This document shows positions 40,802-59,766 of a stretch of 64,000 nt of DNA, piece after piece. The first letter of the stretch is position 1. Each line of letters opens with the position of its first letter. The notes beneath the pieces are model-generated. The model was not told the origin of the DNA. It made no database searches and was given only the letters and a program-made list of their open reading frames with translations. The translations under genes were made by a program, and so were the position numbers. Source of the stretch: Corella eumyota. Lineage: Eukaryota; Chordata; Ascidiacea; Phlebobranchia; Corellidae. The stretch spans positions 16,058,001 to 16,122,000 of the forward strand of contig OY720098.1 in assembly GCA_963082875.1 (NCBI GenBank). The letters are read 5' to 3'.

Positions 40802-42349
40802 ATGATTTTTAGAAGCTTGTACCCGGACATTAAAATATCTGAGGTCCCGGTTGGAACCCGGTTCCTAGAAAAACTTGAAACCTACGGAGACCGAATTGCG
40901 GTGATAAATGGAAACAATGATAAAGAAATCTCTTTTTCTAGAATCCGAAGTGATGTCATCGAGTACTCTGCCACCTTGTGGTCATTGGGCGTTCGCAAAG
41001 GTCACGTTATTATGCTGATTGTTCCCCTAGATCCCGACTACCTTGCACTGTTAGTTGCAATATCAATTTGTGGGGCCATATTCACCTTTTCGTATTTAGA
41101 AGAGGGTAGGGAAGCTCTGACCTTAAATATTGAAAACTTAAACCCATTTTTGATTGTTACTGAAAATACTGAACCGTTCAAAACAAATACGTCATGTCAC
41201 GTGCTCACATTGGACGACATTCGTAGACTTCAGTCAACTGTTGTCCCCACTACTAGGGTATTTCCTGTCGGGGTCATAATAGACGTACACGAAGACCCAA
41301 TTGCCATATTTAAATCAAGTGGAACAACTGGAGTATCGAAGGGTATTGTGCACACGCATTACAGTATCAACGCTGCTCTTGATCTTTATGATGGAACTTA
41401 TATTGATCAAACAAATTGTACGTTGTTTTCTGTTCCACGATTTCATTATGCAGCAATCCTAAACAATTTTAAAAGTTTATTTAATGGTGCTAAGATAGTA
41501 ATAGCTCTCGAAATAACTGTGTCAAGTTTGTACAGATTGGTATCCAAATATGAGGTAAACGTTATGGCAACAACTAATGCTCCAGTATTGATTGACGTTA
41601 TTACTAAAGGAAAAGTATCAGAATTGAGATCATTAAAAAAATTGTATTTTGCTGGAATGCCTTTTCCAACTCACATGATGGAGAAAATGAAAATGGATCT
41701 CGGAATTTTGATGAGTAATTTTTACGGAGCTTCGGAAAACGGTATTATTTCATTAGATTCAAACCCAAGGTGTCTAAAGAATAGTTCTGGTAAAATAATA
41801 TCCAACACCAAAGTTCGAGTTGTCGGTCCTAAAAGTGGTAACGATTTAAGTGTTAATTAACCAGGTGAGATTGTTACCAAAGGTCCCTCGATTATGAAAG
41901 AATATTACCATCCAAAGGGTGATGATCGATTAATGAAAGACTCAGCAGGATGGTTTCACACCGGTGATGTTGATTATTTTGACGAAAATGGTTACTTGTT
42001 TGTTATTGACAGAATCAAAAATATCATTAAGGGAGTCGGTGCTGTTTCTATGTATCCAGCAGAAATGGAATCTATTTTGTCAAAACACCCTCATGTTAAA
42101 GATGTAGCTGTTATTGGTGTTTATGATCCGAAATATTCAAAAGTTGGAAAAGCATTTGTTGTTTGTGCCAACGAATCTGCAGATCCTGAAGCTATATTAT
42201 CTTTTTATAATGAGCAAGTTTCTGAGGCTAGGCAGATTCGAGGAGGAATTGAATTTATAGATGTTCTGCCCAGGGTTGGAGCTGGTAAAGTCGATCGTAA
42301 AAGTTTATTAAAACTACACGAGACAAATCAAGAATCTTTAAAAAACTGA
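40802..42349 (+). pseudogene. Intronless acyl-CoA synthetase / 4-coumarate-CoA-ligase-like gene with one in-frame TAA
   Basis: Member of the adenylate-forming (AMP-binding) family that activates a carboxylic acid with ATP and joins it to CoA. One uninterrupted frame of 516 codons has a single TAA at 41858-41860. The start MIFRSLYPDIKI fits the 4CL/luciferase-like group (RSPYPDV). Visible motifs: P-loop KSSGTTGVSKG (about 175), FYGASENG, then after the stop WFHTGDVDYFDENGY, DRIKNIIKG and the catalytic-lysine motif GAGKVDRKSL. The stop sits in LSVN*PGEIV, where relatives usually have Gln before PGE; CAA to TAA is one transition. Everything after it is still well conserved, so the change is recent, a polymorphism, or a sequence error. 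No PTS1 signal: the protein ends SLKN. Lack of introns is unlike the neighbouring genes and suggests a retrocopy or a transferred gene. Confidence 0.8.
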
Positions 42350-42960
42350 GTATATATTTTAACAAAGTTTTGATTCATAGGACTGTTAGGTCAACGCTCT
42401 AAACCATTTACTAACTTTTTCTCACCTTTTAAAGTTATATACAAGTTTTAACACATATATATTTTAATACACTTAAATATATTTAATTTATTCACATAAT
42501 AACCATATTTATTTAGTTTTGAAATACAAGTAGAAACGACTTTTAATAAACAAATTTTATTTACTAGGACCATCTTAAATTGATGTTTATCGTGTTATTT
42601 ACATATAAGGTAAAACAATATTAAGCAATATGTTGCTTTGTACATCTCAACTTTGTAGCCTATTGCACAAAAACACAGTTTTGCAATGGTTTACAGAATG
42701 TACACATGTTTTTAAGGTTGCGGTTGGCATGGGTAAATGCACGAATAAACGATGTGTAACTATTTTTTACATGTTTATTCTAGTAAAAAATTGTTTAGCT
42801 GCTGTTTTTATAGATCATTATTTGCTGATCTGACTTTTTACGCTTTAAAATTTTAGGTGAATACGTTAACTTGTTTTTTTTAAATACTAATGTACAGTTT
42901 TTATAGCAAAGGGTACACAGACTTTAGTTTGTAAAAAAAAGGTTTTTTAGTTACTAGATT
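42350..42960. other. Spacer between the two intronless genes
   Basis: 611 bp, AT-rich, with AATAAA at 42545-42550 as the likely poly(A) signal of the synthetase. The 67-codon frame at 42630-42833 has no recognisable features. Confidence 0.4.
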
Positions 42961-44491
42961 ATGAAATTACAAAGAGTATTAAGCGTTCTTCTTGGATGTT
43001 TCGAAAACTTGTTTGGGGCAGCAGGTATTGGATTTCCATTTCTAGTGTTTGTATTACAAGATGAGGGCTACTTTAGTGAACTGTGTAACCAGAGTGATTT
43101 ATCAACCAATGACATCAGTAATTATACAGATTTATTTACTGAAGAATCAACAAACATTTCTACAACAAGAGAAACGTTTTTAGCGGCTTCGCAAATGGCT
43201 TTACATCCAACATGCAATGCACAAGAAGAAACTTTTTCTTTTATATACACCATATATCTTGTGGTTCATACCCTTTCGTCACTTATAAACAGCTTTGTAT
43301 TAAAAAAGTTTGGAACGTGGATATCGAAATTTATTCGAATAGCTATGTACTTGGCGGGCTGTTTAACTATAGCTACTTCGAGCAGTAAAAATAGTTACGT
43401 TTTGTATCCCGCAATGATACTGTTGGCAATTGGAGGTTTATTTTATTATTTGTGTAGTATACAATTAGCCACTTTGTTTCCTAAAATCAGATCAACACTT
43501 GTATCAATATTTACTGGATTATTTACATGTTCAACTGTAATTTGTTGGTCTATGCTTTTGGTGCATAGAAATGGCATATCGTTTCGCTATTCCTTCTATT
43601 TTCTGTGCATTACACCGGCTATAGTTTTGGGTTAATGTTCTTTCTTGCACCAAAAAAACATATACCGATAACCGTAGATGAAAATTTTCAATACGGAATT
43701 TACGATTTTTGTAAAAAATCTCAGTTTACAGATTACCAAAACTGCACACATAATCGAAAATGTAAAAATGAAAATCAAAATCCAAGTTCAAGGATGATTT
43801 TGCTATCAATATGGCAATGTATAAAAACAAAATATTATCTAACAACCGGGCTTCATTTATTGATTTTAAACCTTCGAACTTTATTTTTCTTGCAACGTTT
43901 CCATCATGGATTTAAACATTTGGAAATGACAAGTTTCAGAGTTATGTAGACGCCTTTGGAATATTTTCCTTACTTAGTGGTTTGGTCTCGCCATTAATTG
44001 GTATATTGGTAGACACTTTAATTAGCCGATATCTTAAACAAAATATGTCGGAAGAACAAAGCAAGTTAAAAGCTTTTTCTATTTGTGGCAGTATTATTAG
44101 CGGCTTAGCTAAGTTGTTTACAGTTTTAGTTGCGATTCCGGTTTTACCCTTGCAGTACTTTTCGTTTTTTTGTTACATGCTGATACGTAGTTCTATTTTC
44201 AGCTACACTGCGATATGCTTAACCGGCAAATTTCCTACTAGTTTATTCGGTGTACTTTTAGGGACAGTAAGCTTTACAGCAGCTATGTTGTCCTTACTGA
44301 CACAACCAATGCTGCGGTGGGTTTTGAATGATTTAAATAGTAATTTTATATATATTGAGGTAATATTTATGTGCCTAATTCTGCTGAGTTTCGTGCACCC
44401 AATAAGTTTACTTATTACTTATCGCTCGAAAATTTTACAAAACTTAGCTCCAACTATTATTGAAAATGAAAACTCCAAAAGAAATTGTTAA
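42961..44491 (+). pseudogene. Intronless SLC43A3-like major-facilitator transporter with a broken reading frame
   Basis: The family (SLC43) moves amino acids or, for A3, purine bases across the plasma membrane. Three consecutive frames give family sequence in order: 42961-43635 (N-terminal half; MKLQRVLSVLLGCFENLFGAAG, hydrophobic helices, a large extracellular loop with NxT/S sites), about 43635-43890 (LMFFLAPKKHIPIT, cytoplasmic loop) and about 43890-44491 (FGIFSLLSGLVSPLIGILVD, LPLQYFSFFCYMLIRSS, FVHPISLL). Frame changes near 43633 and 43890 each look like loss of one T in a short run; one TAA in the third frame lies near 43911. A poly(A) signal at 44516-44521 follows 25 bp after the stop. 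Either a young pseudogene or a real gene hit by sequence errors. The lack of introns again suggests retroposition. Confidence 0.75.
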
Positions 44492-44515
44492 AGGCTTACT
44501 TCGTCATTTATGGTC

Positions 44516-44521
44516 AATAAA
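44516..44521 (+). terminator. poly(A) signal AATAAA of the SLC43A3-like gene
   Basis: AATAAA lies 25 bp beyond the stop codon at 44489-44491, consistent with a once-functional transcript end. Confidence 0.55.
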
Positions 44522-44790
44522 AAACATAAAATTTTTTGCCAATCTATTAAAAAATTGGCTTTGTTATGTTTATTTTGTTTAAAAGCTTTTTTCTTAGTGT
44601 TACTTTAAAGTTATGTATAAAACATTTATTTCTATTAATGACGCCAGGTAAATAGTGTAACAATCGAGTCTGATTGTCTTTCGTATGAAAAGCCGTATTA
44701 TACACGTGATAGAGATAAGGAGTAACAGATCGGCAATAGGTGCAAACACGTGATCTGCAGAATAGATAGGACTTTGGCGTAAACAACAAG

Positions 44791-45939
44791 ATGGCGGATA
44801 CGTTACAATAGTTATGGTAATTTTGTAAATAGCCTATTCCCGAAAAATTTTACCCATTAAATATGTTTTATCTGTTTATTAATATAAATAAAACGACAGT
44901 GAATATCATTAAAAAAAATTTACTGCATTCTTTCTGGGTTTAGTGTTACTCTTAAGTAGTGTAAAACCTTTCCCGAAAAAAAAAAATTGTTTAATAATTG
45001 ATTTTAAGACTTGCAGTTTTTAGCTTTTTGTGCATAGTTAGGACTTTGGCTGGTTTTTAGTAAGTGCGGAACAAAAAATATGTATAAAACACGTTGTAGG
45101 GAAGTAGAGGTTTATAAAAAGATTTAGTTATTTTAATCTGTGCCTTTTTAATCTATTTGTAAGTCGATATTAATTATTTGTCTTTAGTTCTATATATTTC
45201 GGCTCTCGGAAAAAAAACTTTTAAATCAACTTAAAATTAGATTTTGACATTTTGAAATCATAAAAAACATTAACAATTAAATTTTAAAACAATAATAATG
45301 TGTGTTTTGTAGAAGTTCTTGGTATATATCTATATCCTCGATGTGGGAAGGTCGAATGCGCGACCTAAACATAGAGTAACATCAGTTACTCCAACCCAGT
45401 CTCGAGTTGCCTTTGGCAGTTTGGAATATTAAATAGATTATAATTGCCCGATAATTAAGCTGCTGATTAAGTGCTGGCTCAGCAGGAGTTCATACCGCTT
45501 TCAGCGCGTTACTTAAGGGCGCTAGAGCATAAGAGCAGTGGGGATTGAAGCCACGACCTCATGTGTGGTGTAGCAAAGTTTCTTTCCACTACACCACGCT
45601 GCTGGTAAGTTAAATGCTTACGAAAAAAACTTTAATTTGGAAAATTTTTTATGATAAGATTTTTTTAAAAACGGGCCCAAGGTAAAAGATAATAAAACTT
45701 GTAAATAAAATTAATCAAGCAACAGGCGACTAAGTTTTTTATTATAAAAATAACTATACTTAACTTTTTTTTTATGCAAATACATGTTTTAAGGTAATAT
45801 AACGCCATTTAAATGTCATTTTAACCATTTTTTATTGCAGTTCAACAAAACAAAATCAATGATCAACCCAGGCCCCGCCCAACTATCGCAAACTGTAACG
45901 AAAATTAAACCAAGTTTAAAATATACAAAAAATTTATGA
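44791..45939 (+). other. Candidate small two-exon transcript
   Basis: AAGATGGCGG at 44788-44797 resembles the YY1-type element found at many transcription starts, with two CACGTG boxes just upstream (44703, 44747). A donor (ATG|GTAATT) follows at 44816. A good acceptor with a T-rich tract ends at 45840, and the following 45841-45939 is open to a TGA stop (FNKTKSMINPGPAQLSQ...). Joined, ATG at 44814 would encode about 33 aa. Poly(A)-like AATAAA at 46115. All parts are weak; no homology recognised. Confidence 0.2.
45318..45606 (-). mobile_element. tRNA-derived SINE, near full length, reverse orientation
   Basis: Same family as 19684-19973, on the minus strand. The tRNA-like head is at the high end (complement of GTGGTGTAGTGG... 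and of the B-box near 45545) and the tail near 45318. Moderately diverged, including in the B-box (GGCTTCAATCCCC when read on its own strand). Intergenic, or inside the intron of the small candidate transcript above. Confidence 0.85.
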
Positions 45940-47202
45940 ATTCTAAAAACCTAAAATATTATATTTTATTAGACGTGCATTGGCCTAACTAACTTTAAGA
46001 TAAAACATTGTAAATTTTTAGTAGAACAAAAGTTGGAGCTAATTTTTATTTTGGGTTTAATTAGGTCACGTGATATTTTAGGCCAATAATATTGCATACA
46101 AATTTTTTGAAAAAAATAAAAAAAATTAAATCGAAAAATAATTGTTTTGTTAGAACTGCACAGGTCCAATTAACGTTTTGCTACAAATTGGGCTAACACC
46201 CAAAAAAATGATAACAACTATTGAGTTGGTAAATAACATTCCAATACATTTTTAAAAAAAAAATTATTTGCTCTTATCTAATAAACCCTTAAACCAATTA
46301 TTGTTTGTCAAAACAAAATATATGTTTTTTTTGAAAAACAACCAATTAACAAAACCAATTTATTGGAATTACCTAAAGCATAACTTGCACAATATAATTG
46401 AAGTATACCGAAACAACAGTTAGTTAGCATCAAGCAAATAAATCTGATAATTGAATAGCACCAACGAAAATAATCATGAATTATAAAAAAATAATGTTGA
46501 TTCAAAAAACACAATATTTAAGTAAAATTGCCAAATTTTGGTAGAAATGTCTAAAGCACCAATAAGTTAAAAAAAAACAATATTATAACCAAAATTGTGT
46601 ATAAACTTAAATTTTTGCACATTACAAGATGATATGATTCCACAAAATACAGAATTTTAAATCAGATAATAAGAAATATTCACATAAAAATTTGTAAAAG
46701 ACAAAGTTACAAAAAGTCTTGTAATTATATACAAAAAGCACCGCAAACCTAATAAAATAAAAGTTTTACAGTAATTAAACTATCACAGATAAACACAGCT
46801 TACATAACATTTTGGTTGCATAGAGAATATTACTTCTCAAAACCTTTTCTTTTAATTAAATTTTCTGGTACTCCAGAAAACATTAGTAAACCTACACAAT
46901 GAAATAAGTTTATTAATTTAAGTTTTACATTTAAAAAATGGAATAAAAAAGTTTAACAAATGTTAAAATTTGATTAGTATTACAGAAATCAATAAAAACA
47001 GTGCAAAAATTGAAGCAATATGAAACTTATTCAAAGTAAAAAAAAATTATATATGAAAAATTTTCTAAAAAAGGCACAATGGTTTGTGTAATTTACAGTT
47101 ATATGATTTGAAAAGTTTTTTTTTTTAATTTTTGCAAAAAAGTAATCAAACGCTTTCGAAGTGCAAAATTTTTGGAGTAATGGAAAAATAAATTTTTAAA
47201 TT
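45607..47202. other. Intergenic region and 3' UTR of endonuclease G
   Basis: AT-rich; apart from the possible small exon at 45841-45939 no gene is supported. Minus-strand poly(A) signal for endonuclease G is probably the complement of TTTATT at 46919-46924. The minus-strand open frames at 45969 and 46308 look like chance. Confidence 0.4.
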
Positions 47203-50200
47203 TTATTCTGGCAAACACTGTTTGACTTTTTGTCGAAGTTTAAGGCGCTCAAAGAAAAACGTACCAGAAGCTCTTTCTATTGTTTCTATGGGAACGAGAA
47301 AATTACTTAAAGGAATATTTGGGTCGATCGATTCATTTGCCATTAAGTAACTTTTCAATTCAAACCTTCCATTTTTCTGGCATAAAACTACCTGTAAAAA
47401 AGAAAAAAAAAATTTTAAAACCAAGGTAGTTTGTTATTATGGTTCGAAATCTTAGATTTCGAAACATATTGTTATTGTCCGTAATTTTATTATTTTTATT
47501 TTTATTCTTACTAATCCGAATTTTGAAATCGAATAACTTTTGATTTTGTGTATATAAATCTTCAAAATTTTAATATGTTGTTTATTATTATATCGTGCTC
47601 CAACCCTCCTATTTTGATAATTTAAATATTACTAATTACTAATTAATAGGTGTTTATTTATTAAAATTTAGGAATCGTTATTAGGTTTTCAAATTTTGGT
47701 CAGGTATATATTATAATATTATAAAGTCAAAAATGGATTAAAAATTTAATTTTTGTGTGTTTATTATATTTAAATTCTGGTTTGTTTATTAAAAATTAAA
47801 GTTTAATATTAAGCATTTAAAATTTAGTATAATGTACTTCATAATTTTAGTAATTAAAAAACATATTTAAAAAATAATTTTTGTTTATTTATTATATTTA
47901 AATGCTTGTTTATTTATTAAAAATCAAAAATCAATTCTAGGCATTCAAAACTTGGTCTAATGTATATTTAGATATCAACAACTTAAAACTGAGTAAAAAA
48001 AATTAATTTTTGTTTGTTAAGTATATTTAATTACTTGTTTGTTGATTGAAAAGTTAAAGATTGATATTTTAAAACTTTTAAAATAATTTTGTTCTAAAAT
48101 TTTCTTAGTTTAATAATTTTATACGTTTTTAGTCTAACAACAATTAAATACGTAATATTTGATTTATTTATTTAGTTAATAATCTTAATAAAGTAACGTT
48201 TATGTATAACTTTATTTACTAATAGAGATTAATTTTAAAAATGATCAAATGATTTCGAACCATATTTTATTTATCAAATAAATCTAGTATTACATTTGAT
48301 ATTGTGAATGGTAAAAATGGGGTAATTTCTAACATTTTCAAACCTAGATTTACAAAAATTTAGATAACGAACTTATATCAACGGAAGAATAATTTAACAA
48401 ATTATAACTTGAGATTGAGGAGACGTCTCGTATTAGATTTGATAATATGATACGGTAATAATTTTTAAACTTTCCTTAAAAGTTAAATTTTTAAAATTCT
48501 TTTTTTTTTTAAATTATTACGCACCACAAATAGTAAGATATTTATTTATAAGATGTAAGAGCAAATGTGCAATTTTCTGTGGGGTCCCCCCCTCAACAAC
48601 TTAAACTAATGTCTTATGACTTTAACTTAAAAGGGACGTGTTATATTACATTTGATATTGTGATATGGTAAAAATGCAGTAATTCCTAACATTTATAAAC
48701 TTAGATTTAAAAAATTTTAGATAACAAAACTATATAAACGGAAGAACAATTTAACAAAAGTTAACATGTTTGATAAAAATTTTTAAATTTTCCATAAAAG
48801 TAAAATTTTTAAAATTAATTTTTTTAAGTTATTACGCACCACAAATAGTAAGATATTTATTTATAAGATGTAAGAGCAAATGTGCAATTATCTGTGGGGT
48901 CCCCCCTCAACAACTTAAACTAATGTCTTATGACTTTAGCTTAAAAGAGACGTGTTATATTACATTCGATATTGTGAAATGGTAAAAATGCGGTAATTCC
49001 TAACATTTTCAAACCTAGATTTAAAAAATTTAAATAACGAACTTATATCAACGGAAGAATAATTTAACAAAAGTTAACATGTTCGATAATAATTTTCCAT
49101 AAAAGCAAAATTTTTAAAATTATTTTCTTTAAAATTATTACGCACCACAAAGAGTAAGATATTTAGTATTAGATGTAAGAGCAAATGTGCAATTATCTGT
49201 GGCGTCTCCTACTTAACAATTTAAGCTAATGTCTTATGACTTTAGCTTAAAGGGGACGTGTCATATTACGTTTGATAATATGATACGGTAATAATATTTA
49301 AAGTTTCCTTAAAAGTTTAATTTGTAAAACTATTTTCTTTAAAATTATTACGCACCACAAATAGTAAGATATTTATTTATAATATGTAAGAGCAAATGTG
49401 CAATTATCTGTGGGGTCTCCCCCACCCAAAACAATTTATACTAATGTATTATTTGAATACATGCTTTTTTATTAAAAATCAAAGATATGTAATAGTCTTA
49501 GTAAATGTTTACGCATATCTTTTTTCATTTAATAAAATTTATGCTAAACATAATCAAATTATTTCGAACCATATTTTATTTATCAAATAAATGTAGTTGT
49601 TTATTGATATTGAGTAATAGTAAATTTAAAAACTATATCTTAGTAAGTTTTTAGGTAGGGTTTTACAAACTTAAAAAATTAAAATGTGTTATTACAATAA
49701 TACCAATATAAGAGTAAAAACATTTATATTTGAAATGATTATTTTATATATAAAACAAATATTATCACAATTAAATCCTGGTACTTACTTTAAAAAGGTG
49801 AGTTGGTACTGCCACATGGTTAGGTTCTAAAACTTGATAATTAACATAAAGTTTTCCATCATTTAACCTCCTATAAATTAGTAAAAAAATTGTTTAATAC
49901 AAATTTAGGCAAAATGGCAATCATAAAGCTGAAAATACTAGTTTTAACAAAGAGCTGAAAATCTTTTTTTATTTTTCAAAAAAAATTATGTTAATGAAAT
50001 AAAAAAAAAATTTATTTTAAAAAAAATTTTAAACAAATATTTTTATTAATTAAATAATAAATATCATAAGTTACCAAGTATAAAAAAATATTACTTTGGT
50101 AGATACAAAGGTCCTGTACAGACATAAATATTATCGTAATAAAACGCCAAACTTCTAACATAACGTTCCAAGTTGTTCCAAGCATGTTGGTTCATGTATG

Positions 50201-51537
50201 GATTTTGTGGAATAATATTTGACAAATAAAATGTATCTCTCATCCATTTACTATCAGCTCTGTGATAAAAAAATATTGATCTTAAAAGTAAATAAATATG
50301 TGAGCAACATTTAAAAAACAGAACCTGAGAAAGAAATTTTGGGTAAAATATTATTTATCTTGTGTTTTATCACTTGAAGGAAAATAATGTACATATATTT
50401 TAACAACAAATAACTTTTTAAAATTTTATAATAAATTTTTAGCACATTATCCTATTTATAGTGTAAATGCCAATTAATAAAACAAGGATTTAATTTTTTT
50501 TTAATTTTTAAGAAAAAAAAACATTTAATACATTGATAATATCAAATTACTATTGTTTACCTGTGATTAGCAGCTGCTGCTAAATGTCCACGATCAAATC
50601 CACTTTTATAATAATCACTATTTGATGATCTGTAAATCCTTGGTATACTTGTATCTTCTGCAAATAATAATAACAAAAACATACAAGTTAAAAAGGTAAG
50701 TTGGAAGAAGTAAAAACACAAAAAAGTATTTTGTAACCAATTAAAAAAAGTATTATTATTCACTAAATATTTGATACTTTGTAGAAACTGTTTTTTTTAT
50801 ATTTCATCTAATAAATATCAAATTTTTTTATATAAAATTTTACAATTCAAAAAAGTTTACCAACGAATCCCATTGTATTTCTATCTTCGCTGTTCTTAGT
50901 TTTTTGAATAAGATCCTTCGTCAAATGTTCAAACACCCAGTTTGCTGATCTGTTTCTTCGATCGTACGACAAAACATAATTCTCTCTCATCTGATTTTGA
51001 CAATTGTAAAATTAAACTCAAAAAATCTTACTTAAAATAAATATACAAATAATGGCGATAATTTATCAAACTAATTTTGAACTTATAAAAGTAAAAATTT
51101 GAATTATAATACCATTAAAATTTTGAATTTACCTATTAAATAACACTCAAGCAATATGCCTACATACCCCAAACTTTAAGGTTTATTTCTATAGGTAAGT
51201 TACACTTAAAGCCCTATGTAAAACAGATAAAAGGATATTTTTTTTTCAAAAAATTAGCATAACATTAACTAACACAATATACCAGCAAATACATATTGTT
51301 TTATATAACTTAGTATAACCATTCAAATACTTTATTTAACTTCAAACTTACCTTGATATTACTGTTAGTAGGAAATCCATATTTCATAATCTCTGATGGT
51401 CTTGATGAAACCAATGGTTGAGCTGCGTTGACCGATGGCAACCAGTTATCATTATTGTATTTCCTTTGAATTTGGCTTCCAAAAAATCCACCAACAGTTA
51501 AGGATAATAAAGTGCCAGCAACTTTTCGAAAAACCAT
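47203..51537 (-). CDS. ENDOG: Endonuclease G, mitochondrial
   Basis: Mg-dependent DNA/RNA non-specific nuclease of the beta-beta-alpha-metal family, kept in the mitochondrial intermembrane space and released in apoptosis. Six exons, high to low: 51537-51352, 50990-50861, 50657-50561, 50259-50095, 49870-49789, 47391-47203 (282 aa; human 297). The N-terminus (MVFRKVAGTLLSLTVGG) suits a mitochondrial targeting segment. EIMKYGFP opens the nuclease domain. The active site GFDRGHLAAAANHR gives catalytic His130, and the metal-site helix reads SNIIPQNPYMNQHAWNNLERYVR. An acceptor-like CTATTTAG 31 bp before the ATG (exon from 51568) could be a 5' UTR intron end or a spliced-leader site. The last intron (47392-49788) is full of tandem repeats. 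Identification is secure. Confidence 0.95.
47640..48110. repeat. Tandem array A: about four diverged units of about 128 bp
   Basis: In the last intron of ENDOG. Units restart near 47,640, 47,742, 47,872 and 48,000, each with AATTTTTGT..TTTATTATATTTAAAT, then TGTTT.TTATTAAAAAT and a less constant part. A related piece recurs at about 49,450-49,560, beyond array B. Identity is modest, so the array is old. Confidence 0.5.
48286..49450. repeat. Tandem array B: units of about 316, 305 and 210 bp plus partial units
   Basis: The marker ATTACGCACCACAAA recurs at 48516, 48832, 49137 and 49347. Each is followed by GTAAGAGCAAATGTGCAATT, a GGGGTCCCC-like word and GTCTTATGACTTTA. Full units then continue with ATTTGATATTGTG and ATCAACGGAAGAATAATTTAA. 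The third unit lacks about 100 bp and the first and last are partial. The units are similar enough to suggest recent expansion. The array is bounded by a 32-bp direct repeat (48252-48283 and 49561-49592) that reads the same at both ends. Confidence 0.8.
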
Positions 51538-52781
51538 TTTAAAAAAAATTAATTTAACCCTGTGTTACCTAAATAGAAATAAGTTAAAATATTGTTTTTT
51601 TTTCACTACAATAAAATGCAACAAAAAATAAAAATTCTTATTTGAAGAACACATTTTTGTAACTTCTTCATTTTGTTTTTTTAAAGATAATGCATAGAAA
51701 AGTACTTTGGGCATTTTAAATTCAAACATAACCCATTGAAAAATGGTTAAGTAGAGCAACTTTAAATTTGTAACTTACACTTTTACATAAAACTTGAAAG
51801 AAAAAGAGAAAAAAATTAAAACTGCAATTACTAGCAAAACTAAATAATTAAATAAATTTACACAGTTTCCTATAACCAAACACAAAATCATAAAACAAAC
51901 ACAACAATAAATTTATGTTAAAAATATCAACAAATATTAGGAATGTAATATAGCAATAATTTTAAGAAAAATAATAAATGGGTAAACAATTAAACTTAAT
52001 AAAATGAAATTTAATATTAGAAAACAAGAAAAAGGGGAATTAACTAAAAAAGAGGACCAATGTTTGATTTTAAACCCATTCTTTAAACCCTTTATCAAAG
52101 TTTTAGCATTACTCATTACATTACGAAATGTACCATTAACCTAAAAAAACTATAATTCTAAATGAATACATTTTGAAGAGGAAAATCATTTTATATTTTT
52201 AAACTATTAGGCAAAAATAGCAGCAATTATCAAGTATTCATTACAATGAAAAATTAAATTTCAATATTTTTACAACTTTTTAAAATAGTTTATACTATAT
52301 TTGAAAAGTTTAGCCTAGTTAATGCATTTATAAAGCAGCCTATCAAATGATATGAAAAAAAAAAACATTCTTATATGAGACTTTTATCTCAGTTACGAGA
52401 ATTTAACAAAACAGCAGTGTAAATTATTAAGCCTTTCTAACTAAAAATCTCAGCATAAAGGTTAGAATTAACACTATTTGCATGTTGGGTTATAGACATA
52501 CAGCATTTGTGTACAATAATTTGCAGCAATTAACAAAATTACATTTCAATTAACAAATGCTGTACAACTAAATCAAAGAAAAAAATTAAAAATAATAAAA
52601 CAAACTACCTGAAAAACGCAAAAAATTTACTGTACCATTTATTATCCAAACTATTTATCTTGTTTCTTTTTTAACTTAACCAATCCAAAATTTTTTTTTC
52701 CAAAAATTTTGGATATTTTTTTAGATTTCAGATATTTTTATCACTCATTTATTTTCTTGAAAAATGAGTTTAAATATAACT
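51538..52781. other. Spacer between ENDOG and MAN1B1
   Basis: 1.2 kb of AT-rich DNA with no supported gene or repeat. The complement of TTTATT at 52748-52753 gives MAN1B1 a poly(A) signal about 30 bp after its stop. The rest should hold the ENDOG promoter. Confidence 0.45.

Positions 52782-59766
<6,985 letters not shown>

Noticed and set aside
41858-41860. Stop codon recoded as selenocysteine or an intron removing the stop
   Set aside because: The codon is TAA rather than TGA, and no GT..AG pair around it would keep the conserved residues on both sides.
48516-49450. Regularly spaced repeats that might suggest a CRISPR array
   Set aside because: The units are about 210-316 bp with similar sequence throughout, in an intron of an animal gene; there are no short repeats with unique spacers.
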